64,000 nt of DNA from JAVHYG01 sp040390025 (GCA_040390025.1 JAZJZD010000011.1:20953-84952), one strand, 5' to 3'. Positions 17,315 through 27,258 are shown, counted from the stretch's first letter. A program made the numbers and translations. The notes: generated by a model not told the origin, from the letters alone.

Positions 17315-18103
17315 ATGCTAAAGAAAGTCATTATAATGACCCTCATTTTAAATCTCACTGCGTGTAGTATTTTTTCTAGGCCGAAAATTCCTACTTCTGG
17401 TTCCCAAGCAGCGGATACGAATGTACAACTTGGTTTGGCTTATTTACAAACGGGTGATGTACAGCGTGCTAAGCAAAAATTATTGTTAGCTGAGCAGCAA
17501 GCGCCGGCATCGACAGAAAGCCAAGGCGCAATGGGTTATTTTTTAGAGTCTACCGGTAATCTTTCTCAAGCAGAAGCTTATTATCGTAGGGCTGTCACCC
17601 TTAACCCAAAATCAGGCGCTGCACAAAATAATTTTGGTACTTTTTTATGTCGTAGAGGTCGCTATAGCGAGGCGGATCAGCATTTTTTACTTGCTTTACA
17701 AGACCCTAATTACCTTAATACAGCAAAAGTCTACGAAAATGCAGGTTTATGTGCACTACAGGGCCGTGATGCCAATAAAGCTATGGGTTATTTTACGCAA
17801 GCGATTATGCAAGATCCTAAAAGGGCTACAGCTTGGTTAGAATTAGGTCGAATAAGCTACCAACAAAAAAATTATCTGCAAGCACAACAGTATTTAGATC
17901 GTTATATGCAGTTAACAAAGGAGCCTACAGCTAATGCTTTATGGTTGGCTGCTGTTTTAGCACGTGCTTTAGGGGATGAGAACGCCGCAGGACGTTATAC
18001 TCTCATGCTACAAACAAGATTTCCTAGTTCTGAGGCTTATAAAACCTTAATGAGAACACCTAAACTTAAGAATAAACAGCAAAAGAAACAACTTTATTAT
18101 TGA
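17315..18103 (+). CDS. pilW: Type IV pilus biogenesis/stability lipoprotein PilF/PilW
   Basis: An outer-membrane pilotin with tetratricopeptide repeats, needed for secretin (PilQ) assembly in type IV pili. The ATG at 17315 gives a clean lipoprotein signal peptide (MLKKVIIMTLILNLTAC) with lipobox LTAC; an upstream in-frame ATG at 17297 would only add residues before it. Several TPR units follow (NVQLGLAYLQTGDVQRAKQKL, AYYRRAVTLNPKSGAAQNN, and KAMGYFTQAIMQDPKRATAW). Its place between rlmN and hisS is the conserved position. No other pilus genes are in the window. Confidence 0.88.
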   Translation: MLKKVIIMTLILNLTACSIFSRPKIPTSGSQAADTNVQLGLAYLQTGDVQRAKQKLLLAEQQAPASTESQGAMGYFLESTGNLSQAEAYYRRAVTLNPKSGAAQNNFGTFLCRRGRYSEADQHFLLALQDPNYLNTAKVYENAGLCALQGRDANKAMGYFTQAIMQDPKRATAWLELGRISYQQKNYLQAQQYLDRYMQLTKEPTANALWLAAVLARALGDENAAGRYTLMLQTRFPSSEAYKTLMRTPKLKNKQQKKQLYY

Positions 18104-18105
18104 TT

Positions 18106-19383
18106 ATGGTTGATAAAATCCAGGCAATTCGTGGTATGAATGATATCCTGCCTGAGCAAATTTTTGCTTGGCAGAAGTTAGAAGCTCTATTACGCAGACT
18201 TGCCAGACAATATGGTTATCAAGAGATTCGGTTACCAATTCTCGAAAAAACGGAATTATTTAAACGCAGTATCGGGGATGTAACTGATATCGTCGAAAAA
18301 GAAATGTATACTTTCTTGGATCGTAATGCAGAGAGTTTAGCTTTGCGGCCCGAAGGAACAGCAGGTTGTGTTCGTGCGGGTATAGAGCATGGATTGTTTT
18401 ATAATCAAATACAACGATGGTGGTATCTCGGTTCTATGTTTCGGCATGAAAGGCCACAAAAGGGGCGTTACCGCCAATTCCATCAATTTGGTGTTGAGGT
18501 ATTTGGGTTATCGCAACCCGATGTCGATGCTGAACTTATCCTAATGACTGCACATTTATGGTCTGAGTTAGGGTTACAAGACCGTTTAAGCTTACAAATT
18601 AATTCTTTAGGTTCTGCCGAAGTGCGGAAAAACTATAAAGAAAAGTTGATAGACTATTTCAAACAATATTACGATCAGCTGGATGAAGATTCTCAACGTC
18701 GCTTACAAACTAACCCTTTACGGATTCTGGATAGTAAAAACCCAGAGATGCAAGACTTAATCAAGCAAGCGCCACAGTTGTTAGACTTTCTCGACGAAGA
18801 GTCTGATCAGCATTTTACTACGTTACAAACTTTCTTAAAGAATGCCAATATTTGTTTTACAGTTAATCCTCGTTTAGTTCGAGGTTTAGATTACTATAAT
18901 AAAACGGTATTTGAATGGGTCATGACGGAAGCACAGGGTGCGCAAAATACCATATGTGCCGGAGGACGTTATGACGGTTTAGTTGAACAACTTGGCGGCA
19001 AGCCGACTCTTGCTGTAGGATTTGCCCTTGGTTTAGAACGGCTTATTAATTTATTAGCCACATTAAATCCCATGGAAGCACAAACTCCGGGCATTTATTT
19101 TATTTGTGTAGGTGAGTTGGCAAGGCAGCAAGGTTTAATTGTGGCAGAGTATTTACGTAAGCAACTAACTGATACTAGTCTGATATTAGATTGTAGTGGA
19201 GCTGGGATTAAATCACAGTTTAAAAGGGCGGATAATAGTCAGGCGCGTTTTGCTTTGATTTTAGGCGATGATGAAGTAAAGTCCGGTACAATTGCTATCA
19301 AGTATTTAAGGGAAGAAAAACCGCAGAAAATTCTGCTGCAATCTGAATTGGTCGAGAAAATAACAGAGGTGATCCGTGAATGA
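18106..19383 (+). CDS. hisS: Histidyl-tRNA synthetase
   Basis: A class II synthetase charging tRNA-His. The ATG at 18106 was preferred to an in-frame TTG at 18100. Motifs visible: N-terminal IRGMNDILP, LRPEGTAGCVRA (motif 2 region with FRHERPQKGRYRQFHQ), histidine-specific LVRGLDYYNKTVFE, GGRYDGLVEQLGG, and motif 3 GFALGLERL. The C-terminal anticodon-binding domain follows. The length of 425 residues is close to the E. coli 424. It overlaps the next gene by 8 bases. Confidence 0.97.
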   Translation: MVDKIQAIRGMNDILPEQIFAWQKLEALLRRLARQYGYQEIRLPILEKTELFKRSIGDVTDIVEKEMYTFLDRNAESLALRPEGTAGCVRAGIEHGLFYNQIQRWWYLGSMFRHERPQKGRYRQFHQFGVEVFGLSQPDVDAELILMTAHLWSELGLQDRLSLQINSLGSAEVRKNYKEKLIDYFKQYYDQLDEDSQRRLQTNPLRILDSKNPEMQDLIKQAPQLLDFLDEESDQHFTTLQTFLKNANICFTVNPRLVRGLDYYNKTVFEWVMTEAQGAQNTICAGGRYDGLVEQLGGKPTLAVGFALGLERLINLLATLNPMEAQTPGIYFICVGELARQQGLIVAEYLRKQLTDTSLILDCSGAGIKSQFKRADNSQARFALILGDDEVKSGTIAIKYLREEKPQKILLQSELVEKITEVIRE

Positions 19384-20008
19384 GTTGGCTGAAATTGATC
19401 AAGCAGAGCGCGTAAAAAAATGGTGTCGTGAATATGGGGTTGGTATTATAGCGGGTGTTATTTTTGCGATTATAGTGAGTATGGGTTGGCGTTATTGGCA
19501 GCAAAGACAAGAAAATAATTTGATATTAGCTTCCATGGAGTATCAAAATTTATTAGATGCTTCAAATCAAGAAAATCATACTGCTTTTGATACGATGGCC
19601 AATACTATTATACAAAACTATTCAAAAACGCCCTATGCGCTATTAGCGGCTTTACAGTTAGCCAAGCAAGCAGTTAATCAAAATAAATTAGTAGCAGCAG
19701 AAAAACAGTTAGTTTGGATTATCCAGCATGGAAAAAGTGGAACACTCCGTGCAGTAGCGCGTACACGTTTAGCACGTGTTTTACTTGCAGAGAACCAACC
19801 CGAACGTGCTTTAAAAGTTCTAGATGAGAATGATAATACGGCCTATCATCCCCTTACGCTTGAGGAAAAAGGCGATATTTATTTATATTTAGGACATCCC
19901 TCCGAGGCCTTACAAAATTATTTAGCCGCTGAGAAATTTTTTTCTAAAAGCGCGATTGAGCAGCCACTGCTGTCAATGAAAATAAATAATCTGACTGGAT
20001 CCGTTTGA
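19376..20008 (+). CDS. YfgM-like single-pass tetratricopeptide protein (ancillary SecYEG/BAM factor)
   Basis: A protein of 210 residues with an N-terminal cytoplasmic stretch, one membrane anchor (VGIIAGVIFAIIVSMGWRYW, residues about 22-41) and a periplasmic TPR-like domain. The GTG start at 19376 lies within the end of hisS. Length, topology and the hisS-yfgM-bamB-der context match YfgM, which associates with the Sec translocon and PpiD in E. coli. Only context and topology support that role here. Confidence 0.82.
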   Translation: MNELAEIDQAERVKKWCREYGVGIIAGVIFAIIVSMGWRYWQQRQENNLILASMEYQNLLDASNQENHTAFDTMANTIIQNYSKTPYALLAALQLAKQAVNQNKLVAAEKQLVWIIQHGKSGTLRAVARTRLARVLLAENQPERALKVLDENDNTAYHPLTLEEKGDIYLYLGHPSEALQNYLAAEKFFSKSAIEQPLLSMKINNLTGSV

Positions 20009-20024
20009 AGCAAAGAGATACTCC

Positions 20025-21179
20025 ATGCAACGTAACAATTTATTTATTTGTTTTTTATGTTTTTTATTAACTGCCTGTGCTGGTTTAGGGGATGACAATG
20101 CGCCTCCTTCAGCGGCGCTAACTTCCTATCCTTTTCAGTTTCAACCTGCAGAGCTGTGGTCTATTTCTACGGGTAGCGGCATGGATAAGGATTTTTTACG
20201 ATTAGGCCCAGTGATACAGGATGATCAAGTTTTTGTAACGAATAAATCTGGCTATGTGACGTCGGTAACGCTTAGAAATGGCCATAAGTTATGGCAGATT
20301 AATCTCAAACATCGAGTAAGTAGTGCACCTGCGGTTGGGCAGGACATTGTCATTCTAGCCAGTATGCAACCACAGTTGATTGCATTAAAAGCTGAAAGTG
20401 GTGATTTAGTATGGCGTGCAAAATTACCTAATCAGGTTTTGGCGCCACCCGTCATCAGCCAAGATCGCGTCGTGGTAAAAACAGTTGCTGGCCAGGTTTT
20501 AGCTTTTGATTTAAAAACGGGACAGGTTCTGTGGACTTACGATCATGGCGCTCCCACTTTAATTCTTCGTCCTAGTAGTGCACCAAAAATTATAGGTAAC
20601 AAGGTATTAATTGGCTTTTCTGACGGAACGCTTAGTGCATTAAGTTTAATGGACGGTAGACTTTTATGGGAGCGTACCATTGCTTTTCCTAAAGGCATAA
20701 CAGAAGCGGATCAACTTGTTGATATTGCAGCCGATCCCGAATTAAGTAATCAAGTTATCTATGTGGCAACTTATCAAGGTGAATTGGCGGCTATTTCTCT
20801 ACAAACAGGCCAAACGCGATGGCAACGACCTTTCTCAAGTTATTCAGGACTTGCTTTAGGAAAGAATTTATATGTAACTGATAGCGAAGGCGGGTTATGG
20901 GCTTTTAATCGCTCTAGAGGTCAAGTGCTTTGGCATACTCGTTTATTAGAGAACCGAGGTTTAACAGCGCCTGTTATTATGGGTGATAGTTTAGTGTTAG
21001 GTGATCGGGAAGGATACTTACATTGGTTTGCGCAAGCAGATGGCCGTCCTTTAGCACGTATTTTAGTGCATGACGGTGCAAGTATTTCGGCTGCGCCGAG
21101 TGTAGCCTATCCTCTTGTTTGTGTACTGACGCAGCAAGGCGGCTTATCTGTATGGACTCAAACCGTATTGCATGTATGA
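20025..21179 (+). CDS. bamB: Outer membrane protein assembly factor BamB
   Basis: A lipoprotein of the BAM complex that inserts beta-barrels into the outer membrane. The signal peptide ends in a lipobox (LLTACAG, Cys about residue 18). The rest is an eight-bladed propeller of PQQ-like repeats, seen in recurring motifs such as LRNGHKLWQIN, AESGDLVWRAK, LKTGQVLWTY, LMDGRLLWER, LQTGQTRWQR, and RSRGQVLWHT. The length of 384 residues is close to E. coli (392). Its stop overlaps the der start by four bases. Confidence 0.96.
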   Translation: MQRNNLFICFLCFLLTACAGLGDDNAPPSAALTSYPFQFQPAELWSISTGSGMDKDFLRLGPVIQDDQVFVTNKSGYVTSVTLRNGHKLWQINLKHRVSSAPAVGQDIVILASMQPQLIALKAESGDLVWRAKLPNQVLAPPVISQDRVVVKTVAGQVLAFDLKTGQVLWTYDHGAPTLILRPSSAPKIIGNKVLIGFSDGTLSALSLMDGRLLWERTIAFPKGITEADQLVDIAADPELSNQVIYVATYQGELAAISLQTGQTRWQRPFSSYSGLALGKNLYVTDSEGGLWAFNRSRGQVLWHTRLLENRGLTAPVIMGDSLVLGDREGYLHWFAQADGRPLARILVHDGASISAAPSVAYPLVCVLTQQGGLSVWTQTVLHV

Positions 21180-22516
21180 TTACGCCTCTTCCTAGTATTG
21201 TTATTGTTGGCCGGCCTAATGTAGGCAAATCGAGCTTATTTAATTGCTTGACTAAAACACGCCAAGCTTTAGTGGCAGATTTTCCGGGATTAACGCGCGA
21301 TCGTTTATATGGTCTAGGTGCAGTTGGATCGCGTCCTTATATTGTTATTGATACAGGGGGATTAAATACTGGAAAAAAAGAAGGTATTGATGCCTTAATG
21401 GAACAACAAACACAACGTGCCATTAGTGATGCGGATTATGTTTTATTTTTAGTGGATGGACGTACGGGTTTAACTTCGCTCGATGAATTATTGGCGCAAA
21501 AATTAAGGGAACTAAATAAACATATTAATTTGGTTATTAATAAAGGTGAAGGCTTAGATCCTGGATTATTACAGAGTGAATTTTCTTTATTAGGCTTTGC
21601 TACGCCTTTTGTTATTTCTGCAGCGCATGGACAGGGTGTTGAAGCCTTAATGGAAAAAGTATTAACACATTTTCCCCTTCCTATAGAGCCCACTGTCCAG
21701 GTCCAAGATGAGGAAGAAAAACAGACGGTAACTCCACGAATTAAAGTAGCGATTATTGGTAAACCGAATGTGGGCAAGTCAACACTTCTCAACCGTATTT
21801 TAGGTGAAGAGCGCGTCGTTGTCTTTGATCAGCCGGGAACTACGCGCGATAGTACAGCGCATGATTTTAGTTATCGAAATAAAGACTATATCTTGATTGA
21901 TACCGCAGGTATTCGGCGTAAGTCTAAAACTGGTGAAGGAGTTGAAAAGTTTTCTGTCATAAAAAGTTTACAAGCGATTGAAACGTGCCATGTGGTTTTA
22001 ATGTTAATCGATGCAAAAGAAGGTATCAGTGAGCAAGATTTACATTTATTAGGATTTATCCTTGAAACAGGTAAAGCGCTGATTATTGCAGTTAATAAAT
22101 GGGACGGGTTGTCTTCAGAGCAACGTACTCAGGTTAAAAAAGAATTGGACCGACGTCTACAATTTGTTAGTTTTGCAAAGCTTATTTTTATTTCTGCTTT
22201 GCATGGGACAGGCGTTGGTAATTTATTTACTTTAATTCAACAGGCCTATCGATCCGCGACTCATCCTTTATCGACGTCACGCTTAACCCGATTATTAGAG
22301 GAAGCAGTAACTACACATCAACCTCCTTTGAGTCGAGGTCGCGCGGTTAAATTACGTTATGCACATCCGGGAGGTTATAATCCTCCGATTATTCTTATTC
22401 ATGGACAGCACATGCGTTCTTTACCTGAATCGTATCGACGCTATCTCGAAAATTTTTTTCGTGCGCGCTTACGTATTGTAGGGAGTCCGATAAAGATCGA
22501 ATTCAGAGACAAATAG
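21176..22516 (+). CDS. der: Ribosome-associated GTPase Der (EngA)
   Basis: An essential GTPase for 50S ribosome maturation, with two G domains in tandem. G1 motifs: GRPNVGKSS (residues about 9-17) and DTGG. G2 motifs: GKPNVGKST, DTAG (LIDTAGIRRKS), and NKWD. The KH-like C-terminal domain follows (HPGGYNPPIILIHG). The ATG at 21176 overlaps the bamB stop as ATGA and directly precedes the first P-loop; upstream in-frame starts lie inside bamB. It closes the ndk-to-der run; an A/T-rich hairpin follows. Confidence 0.97.
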   Translation: MITPLPSIVIVGRPNVGKSSLFNCLTKTRQALVADFPGLTRDRLYGLGAVGSRPYIVIDTGGLNTGKKEGIDALMEQQTQRAISDADYVLFLVDGRTGLTSLDELLAQKLRELNKHINLVINKGEGLDPGLLQSEFSLLGFATPFVISAAHGQGVEALMEKVLTHFPLPIEPTVQVQDEEEKQTVTPRIKVAIIGKPNVGKSTLLNRILGEERVVVFDQPGTTRDSTAHDFSYRNKDYILIDTAGIRRKSKTGEGVEKFSVIKSLQAIETCHVVLMLIDAKEGISEQDLHLLGFILETGKALIIAVNKWDGLSSEQRTQVKKELDRRLQFVSFAKLIFISALHGTGVGNLFTLIQQAYRSATHPLSTSRLTRLLEEAVTTHQPPLSRGRAVKLRYAHPGGYNPPIILIHGQHMRSLPESYRRYLENFFRARLRIVGSPIKIEFRDK

Positions 22517-22526
22517 TTCCATGGTT

Positions 22527-22556
22527 ATCATCCTTTGTTTTTTTGGAAAGAATGAT
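22527..22556. terminator. Hairpin between convergent der and dam
   Basis: Arms ATCATCCTTT and AAAGAATGAT (one mismatch) flank a 10-base T-rich loop in the 47-base gap between two converging genes. It could serve as a weak bidirectional terminator. There is no long U-run after either arm, so confidence is modest. Confidence 0.35.
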
Positions 22557-22563
22557 GGCTTTG

Positions 22564-23364
22564 TTATTGGAAAATAGCTAATATTTCTGCTGCTTTTCCC
22601 CGTTTAGCTCCTTTACTGCTGATGTTTCTCTGTACAGACAATGGAATAAGCTTAGCGGCTTGATAAATATCACGCGTAAATTCTGTATCATGGTTAGAGA
22701 TTACTACAGTAATTCCTTTTGTGGCCAAAGTTTTTGCCGTATTTGCGAGATTAATTTGCTGTGTTTGATTAAAACCATCTGCTGTATAGTGTGTAAAGTT
22801 AGCCGTTTTCGATAATCCTACATAAGGTGGATCACAGTAAACAACATCTCCATATTTAGCTAATGTTAAAGTACTACTAAAATCTGCATGAATAATTTGT
22901 GCTTTTTTTGATTGTTCATGAAAAAAGATCATTTCTTTTTCAGGAAAATAAGGAAACTTATAATGGCTAAACGGCGTATTAAATTGACCTTTTTGATTAA
23001 AACGTGCTAACCCATTAAAACAGTGTTTATTTAAATAGAGAAGTAAGGCAGCTCGGATACGGTTCTCTTTACTCTCATTAAATAAACGCCGTAAACGATA
23101 AAATTCCTCTGGACTATTAAAAAAAGGATCAAAGAATACTCGACAATAATTGATAAAGCATTGCCCCTCTTGTTGGAGGTATTGATAAAGTTGAATAAGG
23201 TCGCGGTTGCTATCCGCTAATAAATAAGAAGGGTAGGGTGTGTTAAGAAATACGGTTGCAGAACCTATAAACGGCTCAATTAAACGTGTTGCCGATGGTA
23301 AACAAGCCTTTATTTGCTCAATAATTCGATGTTTGTTTCCAGCCCACTTTAGGAAGGATTTCAT
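22564..23364 (-). CDS. dam: DNA adenine methylase (Dam family)
   Basis: An N6-adenine methyltransferase of the D12 class, expected to act on GATC. The AdoMet-binding motif is in FLKWAGNKHRI at the N-terminus (usually WAGGK; here Asn replaces the second Gly), with IEPFIGSATVFLN next. The catalytic DPPY is in VVYCDPPYVGLS. The 266 residues compare with 278 for E. coli Dam. It stands alone on the minus strand and converges on der. It could be the housekeeping mismatch-repair methylase or an orphan modification enzyme; the motif order favours Dam. Confidence 0.88.
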   Translation of the reverse strand: MKSFLKWAGNKHRIIEQIKACLPSATRLIEPFIGSATVFLNTPYPSYLLADSNRDLIQLYQYLQQEGQCFINYCRVFFDPFFNSPEEFYRLRRLFNESKENRIRAALLLYLNKHCFNGLARFNQKGQFNTPFSHYKFPYFPEKEMIFFHEQSKKAQIIHADFSSTLTLAKYGDVVYCDPPYVGLSKTANFTHYTADGFNQTQQINLANTAKTLATKGITVVISNHDTEFTRDIYQAAKLIPLSVQRNISSKGAKRGKAAEILAIFQ

Positions 23365-23535
23365 AGGTAATTAATTCTTTTCTAAATTTAATTAGCAAGG
23401 TAGGTTTTCTATTGTAATTATTTTCAATTATTTTTTTTAAAAATTAATATATACTTATAAATGGCTTATTGATTGGCAGGTTAAGAATGCTCTATTAGTA
23501 ATTAGATTTTATTTTCTATTATAAAGGTTAGCTTT

Positions 23536-25698
23536 ATGCCTAAAACTGCTTTCGTATATTGGTATGATACTCTACAGAATAAAGTATTAAGTGCAATAGA
23601 TAATGTAGTGGCAACCCCTTTTAATAACTGGGAGTTTATTTGGAGCATTGAAAACCATAAAACTTCTCCGGAGGTTGAACACCCTTATCCTAATGTTAAT
23701 GCTTCTCCAAACGCAATGTTATACAAAGGATCAGTTGTTGTAATTGCTGCACTCGGTGTTTTTTTTTCTGTTGTTATAGCTTGCTATCAAAAGTTACGAA
23801 GAGAAGAAGGATCTAGCCATTATTTCTTTTTCGAGTGCTTATTTCACCTTATTGAAAAAAATAAACTTGAAGAAACCTTGGGCAAATGTTCAATCCCTTA
23901 CGGTTATTTACGCGCAGCTGCTTATTTTTATAATCCTGATGTTCCCTCCATTGTTCTCTGGGCCCGTCGAAGGTTGGCAGTTTTAACGAAACAAAGTGCT
24001 TTTAAGAATTTAGAAAAATATTTACAAAGTGAAGGGAAGCAACTAAATAAAACGAAAGAAGAATTACTTGAAGAAATTTATAAAAAAATTAATGAAAAGC
24101 TGGCATTGTTTATAACAAAGCAGAAAAAATATGGGGAGTGGTATAGCGAACAGAGCCAAAATAGGAAATGGCTTATCAAGCCTTCTGAAGATTATTTTGA
24201 ATCTTGGCAAAAAAGAAGGAGCGCGCTAAAAAGAAAAAGCGCTAGTTCAACTAGAATAGATTTAAATAAAGAAACGGTTTTTTCACGTATTTTTTGTTTT
24301 ATTGAAGCTCGATTAGGGGAATTAGGTAAGGCTAGTTTTGTCTATTGGATAGGAGTTTTTATTTTTTATTTTCTTCCTGGCGTAGCTATAATGGGTGTTG
24401 TTGTGTGGCCTCCTGTTTTAATTGCTGCTCTTTTTCTTGTAAGTCTCTGGGTAACAAAAGGTTATAAGGCTCGTGCAGCTAAAAAAGCTAATCTTATTGA
24501 TGGTAAAGAAAGTAAAAAACAGGTAGCTGTTGAGTTTCTTACTGAAGCGGTTAAGCATCAGTTGCAATTAGATGCTTTGCTTAAACAAGAAGTAACATCA
24601 GGTACTTTAAAATATAAAAAAGTAAAATTTCGGGAACGATCAGAAGGTCAATCGGGGAGACAAGAATCAAAACTATTTAAAGAAATAGGTGCAGTTCTCC
24701 AAAGAAAAAAAGATTTTAGAGAAGCTCGGGCTTTTTTTAATGGATTTGTAATGGGGTGTTTTACAATATTTTTTAGCTTTTGGTTGCTGACAGCTGCATT
24801 AGCACTTGTAGTAACTTTAAATTCAATTGCGGTAGCTTTGCTTACCTTGGGTTTAGGTTTAGCTTATGGTATCTATTCAGCTATAAGATATTGCAAGAAT
24901 GATATGGAGACAATCTTATATACAGAAGCAAAATTTGCAAAGCTAGAAGAAAGCTACGGTAATATTGACATCCCCGATATTTCCTTACGAGAGTGTGATC
25001 GGCTTTTTCGACGTGGTATAACTAATCCATCAGCATGGAGTGGAATGAAACAGGTTTGTAAAAGACTGTGGACTGGGTTTATTCGATTTGGGACAGGTAT
25101 ATTACTTCTCAAGCTCTTACCATTAGGAACAACAATGGCTGTATTGGGTGGTCTCGGTATAATAGTTAGTGTTCCTGTTGTATCTACACTCGCTATCATG
25201 TTTGCGGGAGGATTACTTTTTGCATGTTGGCATATATGGCAATATAACTGTGAAAGGAAAGAAGATCAAACAGGAAGAATTATGGATTTTCTCCTCAATC
25301 GCCCCTATAGTTTAGAATCTGATTGGCCATCTATTGTAAGTGAGAATGCTAATGAGCCTGGAAAGTCCCCTCCCCATACACCTGATGAATTACATGGGAA
25401 TGAACGTGCGTTCAATTTGCTTTTTTATGGAAATGGGCACTTTCCTATGCATCAAAGTCAAATAGCATTTCCAAATGAAAGAAAATATTTAAGAAAAATA
25501 TCTAGTTCAGAGGCTTGCTTAGTAGATAAAGTAACCGCCGAAACAAATAATATAACAGGATTGCAAGTTTTGGTTAGAAAAAGGAGTAACACACTACCAC
25601 TCAACATTGACGGTTATGTTTGGAAAAAACAAACCGCTGAGTCGGAACCTATAGTATCTTTACCCTATGTTTCAAGCCAACTTAATATTAAAAGCTGA
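23536..25698 (+). CDS. Orphan 720-residue multi-pass membrane protein
   Basis: I do not recognise a family. Hydrophobic segments lie at about residues 65-84, 270-312, 403-452 and 518-568; the last three are long enough to be helical hairpins. Between them are lysine- and glutamate-rich soluble stretches (for example around 170-260 and 320-400), and a hydrophilic tail of about 150 residues without predicted membrane segments follows. There is no signal peptide at the very N-terminus. It is flanked by two minus-strand genes and preceded by a very AT-rich promoter-like stretch, so it is a single-gene unit. Large lineage-specific membrane proteins of this sort are often secreted effectors in Legionellales, but nothing here proves it. 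Confidence 0.6.
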   Translation: MPKTAFVYWYDTLQNKVLSAIDNVVATPFNNWEFIWSIENHKTSPEVEHPYPNVNASPNAMLYKGSVVVIAALGVFFSVVIACYQKLRREEGSSHYFFFECLFHLIEKNKLEETLGKCSIPYGYLRAAAYFYNPDVPSIVLWARRRLAVLTKQSAFKNLEKYLQSEGKQLNKTKEELLEEIYKKINEKLALFITKQKKYGEWYSEQSQNRKWLIKPSEDYFESWQKRRSALKRKSASSTRIDLNKETVFSRIFCFIEARLGELGKASFVYWIGVFIFYFLPGVAIMGVVVWPPVLIAALFLVSLWVTKGYKARAAKKANLIDGKESKKQVAVEFLTEAVKHQLQLDALLKQEVTSGTLKYKKVKFRERSEGQSGRQESKLFKEIGAVLQRKKDFREARAFFNGFVMGCFTIFFSFWLLTAALALVVTLNSIAVALLTLGLGLAYGIYSAIRYCKNDMETILYTEAKFAKLEESYGNIDIPDISLRECDRLFRRGITNPSAWSGMKQVCKRLWTGFIRFGTGILLLKLLPLGTTMAVLGGLGIIVSVPVVSTLAIMFAGGLLFACWHIWQYNCERKEDQTGRIMDFLLNRPYSLESDWPSIVSENANEPGKSPPHTPDELHGNERAFNLLFYGNGHFPMHQSQIAFPNERKYLRKISSSEACLVDKVTAETNNITGLQVLVRKRSNTLPLNIDGYVWKKQTAESEPIVSLPYVSSQLNIKS

Positions 25699-25770
25699 AT
25701 AGGCGAGGTCTGTTAAAGAAAAGATAGCGTAGTACTCTATAAATTCAAATAAATAGATGTGTTTAGTTGA

Positions 25771-26598
25771 CTAGCGATTTAAATAAATATCGAAACGATG
25801 TTGTTTCCCCGCAATGCTGTGGTGGGGTTTTAATTTTGCTAAGAAAGGCGCTAAACGTGGTCTTTTTACGACAACTCGCTGTGCGCAAGTTAACGCGAGT
25901 GGTAGTAAAGTTTCTGCATCGTCATCATTTCCGACAATTTCTCGTAGTAAACGCATTTCTTTTTTTACTAATGCTGACTTATTTGAATGTGGATACATGG
26001 GATCTAAATAGATAACCTCAGGAAACTGTTTAGTTTGTAATATTTTCTTTAAAAATAAAGTAGCATCTACATGAATAAGCTGGATGTTGATATGCGAATA
26101 TTTTTCATGATGCAAAGCTCGCTGAAGCCCATCGCTGAGTAAAGCCGCAATGATAGATGAACGTTCCAATAATGTTACTGAGAACCCAAGTTGTGCTAAG
26201 ACAAATCCATCATTACCCAATCCGGCAGTCAGGTCTAAAACAGTAGCATTTGGATGTATTTTACGGCCAAGTGCTTTGGCAAGTAGTTGTTTTTGATCTT
26301 GAATATGCCTTAATCGATAAGCTATTTCCCCTTTTAAGAAATTAATTTGTAAGTTACTTGAGTCTTTTTCACGTGTGTGTTGCAAGGATAATCCTTGTTC
26401 ATTTAGTATTAAAATAAATTCAAAACTTTCTTGCTCAGAGATTTTTATAAGGGGAAGAAGATATTGACTCGCTAAGCGCTGTGCGGCGAGCCGTAAACAC
26501 GGCTCAGTGGCTGTAATAGCAGCGGATCGTTTCCCAAGCTGTTTTTCGACCTCAGATATATTAGGTTGAGAAAGGATACTAGTAGATAGGTGGCTCAT
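25771..26598 (-). CDS. rsmJ: 16S rRNA (guanine1516-N2)-methyltransferase RsmJ
   Basis: Methylates G1516 of 16S rRNA. The SAM-binding motif VLDLTAGLGNDGFVLAQLG and the following LLERSSIIAALLSDGL match the family, as do the catalytic-region DPMYPHSNKSALVKKEMRLLR and the ending with PHHSIAGKQHRFDIYL. The ATG at 26598 overlaps the stop of the upstream methyltransferase gene as ATGA, so the two are coupled. The 275 residues are slightly longer than in E. coli (250), because of the N-terminal region. Confidence 0.93.
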   Translation of the reverse strand: MSHLSTSILSQPNISEVEKQLGKRSAAITATEPCLRLAAQRLASQYLLPLIKISEQESFEFILILNEQGLSLQHTREKDSSNLQINFLKGEIAYRLRHIQDQKQLLAKALGRKIHPNATVLDLTAGLGNDGFVLAQLGFSVTLLERSSIIAALLSDGLQRALHHEKYSHINIQLIHVDATLFLKKILQTKQFPEVIYLDPMYPHSNKSALVKKEMRLLREIVGNDDDAETLLPLALTCAQRVVVKRPRLAPFLAKLKPHHSIAGKQHRFDIYLNR

Positions 26599-27146
26599 TC
26601 GCGGCAAAATACATCAATACGGGCAGGAGGTAGGTTTCGCCATACCCATTGATGATGGATAAGTTTTAGATAAGGAGAAGGAGCTAAAGGTTTTCCCCAT
26701 AAGCTATAGGTATATTGTATAAATAAGCCATCTTTTTGCAAGACCTGATTAACTTCTCGGCCTATTTTCTCAATGCTATCCAATGACAAGGAGCGTAAAG
26801 GTAAGCTCGATACAATAGCTTGTATAGGGGTTGAAATATTATCGAGCAGTTGGTGTAAATGGCCTGCATCGCCTTGAATTACGCTTATATTTGGAAACCG
26901 TTGATTAAGATGTTCAGCCAATTTTGCCGATCGTTCAATAACAATAAGCTCATGTTCTGGGATTTTCTGTAACAAAGCGGCTGTAATAGCGCCAGTTCCA
27001 GCACCTAGTTCAATAATGGGACCCGACTTGATAGTACAAATTTGTCGGGCTAAAGCATTTGCTAGCCTTTTGGAGCTAGGGAAGATTGCACCCATGGCGC
27101 TGGGATGTGTAATTGCTTCACGGACAAATAGAGCGAGCCCCGTCAT
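26595..27146 (-). CDS. PmtA-like SAM-dependent phospholipid N-methyltransferase
   Basis: A small class I methyltransferase of 183 residues. An N-terminal amphipathic segment (FVREAITHPSAMGAIFPSSKRLANALA) precedes the SAM motif IIELGAGTGAITAALLQ; further motifs are VIERSAKLAEHL and VSSLPLRSL. This combination matches the Rhodobacter-type PmtA family, which methylates phosphatidylethanolamine toward phosphatidylcholine. Short members can also be rRNA-adenine-methylase-like, so the substrate is not certain. It is coupled to rsmJ downstream. Confidence 0.72.
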   Translation of the reverse strand: MTGLALFVREAITHPSAMGAIFPSSKRLANALARQICTIKSGPIIELGAGTGAITAALLQKIPEHELIVIERSAKLAEHLNQRFPNISVIQGDAGHLHQLLDNISTPIQAIVSSLPLRSLSLDSIEKIGREVNQVLQKDGLFIQYTYSLWGKPLAPSPYLKLIHHQWVWRNLPPARIDVFCRE

Positions 27147-27258
27147 TATTGTTTTCCTATAAATTTTTTTAACTTTAGCGTTAGTTTAAAGGAAAAAGGG
27201 GGAGCTAGATAGCTTTCAAAGAGATGTTAAAGCTTAATTCGATAATTAGTAAGGGCGT

